Source: Rhodoferax sp. PAMC 29310
Lineage (GTDB): Bacteria; Pseudomonadota; Gammaproteobacteria; Burkholderiales; Burkholderiaceae_C
Length of the DNA stretch: 64,000 bases
Direction: 5' to 3'
Assembly (NCBI RefSeq): GCF_017948265.1
Contig: NZ_CP072852.1
Location: forward strand, 4,529,250 to 4,593,249
Part shown: piece by piece, positions 63,587 through 64,000 of the stretch
Layout of the letters: each line of letters begins with the position of its first letter
Position numbering within the stretch: position 1 is the first letter of the stretch
The notes under the pieces: model-generated
Databases searched by the model: none
What the model saw: only the letters and a program-made list of their open reading frames with translations
Told to the model about the DNA's origin: nothing
Made by a program: the position numbers and the translations under genes

Positions 63587-64000
63587 GTGAAAAAAAAATT
63601 ACTCGCCATCTGCATTCTCAGCGCGCTTGGCACGGCCAGCGTGTTCGCCCAAACGGAAGCCAACGCCTTGCAGCGCAACGTTAACCAGCAAACCCGCATC
63701 GAAAATGGGCTGAAAGACGGGCAATTGACAACGAAAGAGGCGGGCCGTTTAGAGAAAGAGCAGGGGCGTATCGATCAGTTGGAAGCCAAAGACTTGAAAG
63801 ACGGCAAGCTCACCGCCAGAGAGCGTGCCCAACTGCACAGGGCGCAAAACCGCGCCAGTCAAGACATCAAGGCGGCGGACAATAATCGAGCCAAGGGCAA
63901 CCCCGAGTCCCTGTCGTCAGAGCGTATGCAGGCCGACGTTCAAAGAGATGTGAATCAGCAAACACGCATCGCACAAGGCGTCGCAGCCGGCACATTGAAC
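63587..64000 (+). CDS. Exported charged repeat protein, cut by window end
   Basis: The frame starts at GTG 63587 and is open to the window edge (138 codons). It has a signal peptide (KKKLLAICILSALGTASVFAQ) and a charged, helical mature part with internal duplication: RNVNQQTRIENGLKDGQLT and RDVNQQTRIAQGVAAGTLN, about 100 residues apart, around a KEAGRLEKEQGRIDQLEAKD segment. Similar small periplasmic proteins occur widely in Burkholderiales without known function. An A-run of nine follows the start codon. Confidence 0.8.
   Translation, partial: MKKKLLAICILSALGTASVFAQTEANALQRNVNQQTRIENGLKDGQLTTKEAGRLEKEQGRIDQLEAKDLKDGKLTARERAQLHRAQNRASQDIKAADNNRAKGNPESLSSERMQADVQRDVNQQTRIAQGVAAGTLN

Overview
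The window looks like chromosome of a betaproteobacterium of the order Burkholderiales, most likely family Comamonadaceae (Rhodoferax/Polaromonas-like). The evidence is a moderately high G+C content, a DUF1631 gene, single lolC-lolD, a recJ/rpfE-like pair, a ribF-ileS-lspA block, many acyl-CoA and ABC-transport genes, and a short dispersed palindromic repeat (core GCTAT...ATAGTA) of a type I recall from this family. No rRNA, tRNA or CRISPR array was seen.

Layout. 0-9.5 kb: 3'-truncated recJ with an rpfE-like gene, a TauE/SafE permease broken by an 8-bp tandem duplication, an AidB-like acyl-CoA dehydrogenase, lolC-lolD, a Cys/Met-metabolism PLP enzyme and a Leu/Ile/Val-type binding protein. 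9.5-20.4 kb: eight genes on the minus strand (ethanolamine-type APC permease, glutamine-synthetase-like ligase, iron alcohol dehydrogenase, aldehyde dehydrogenase, then a PotFGHI-like ABC importer), with a divergent EutR-like AraC regulator. 20.4-35.4 kb: a mixture of tatD, a dicarboxylate/amino-acid symporter, an orphan RskA-domain protein, a VOC protein, a DNA glycosylase, a spermidine-synthase-like gene, gspE, two EamA permeases, an SDR, a TRAP-type binding protein paired with a GGDEF/EAL protein, and a quinone reductase. 35.4-49.5 kb: Na/Pi symporter, lspA, ileS, ribF, an HNH nuclease, DUF1631, a secreted LigE-type DNA ligase, two acyl-CoA dehydrogenases, yceH, purN. 49.5-57 kb: a MacAB-like tripartite exporter with its outer-membrane factor, ydcF and mgtE. 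57-63.5 kb: a decayed stretch with small ORFs, a histidine-phosphatase fragment, an IS91-family transposase ruin, an enoyl-CoA hydratase, an acyl-CoA synthetase with two in-frame stops and a tyrosine-recombinase ruin. The right edge cuts a secreted repeat protein.

The most interesting system is at 9.5-20.4 kb. A EutR-like activator and an ethanolamine-type permease sit with a GS-like ligase, an alcohol dehydrogenase and an aldehyde dehydrogenase, but no EutBC ammonia lyase is present. This fits catabolism of ethanolamine, or a similar amino alcohol, through gamma-glutamylated intermediates. A 42-bp composite site with identical spacing lies upstream of both the permease gene and the ABC binding-protein gene, in the same orientation, which suggests one regulon. 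The pathway, its substrate and the activator-site link are inferences; the motif match itself is read directly from the sequence.
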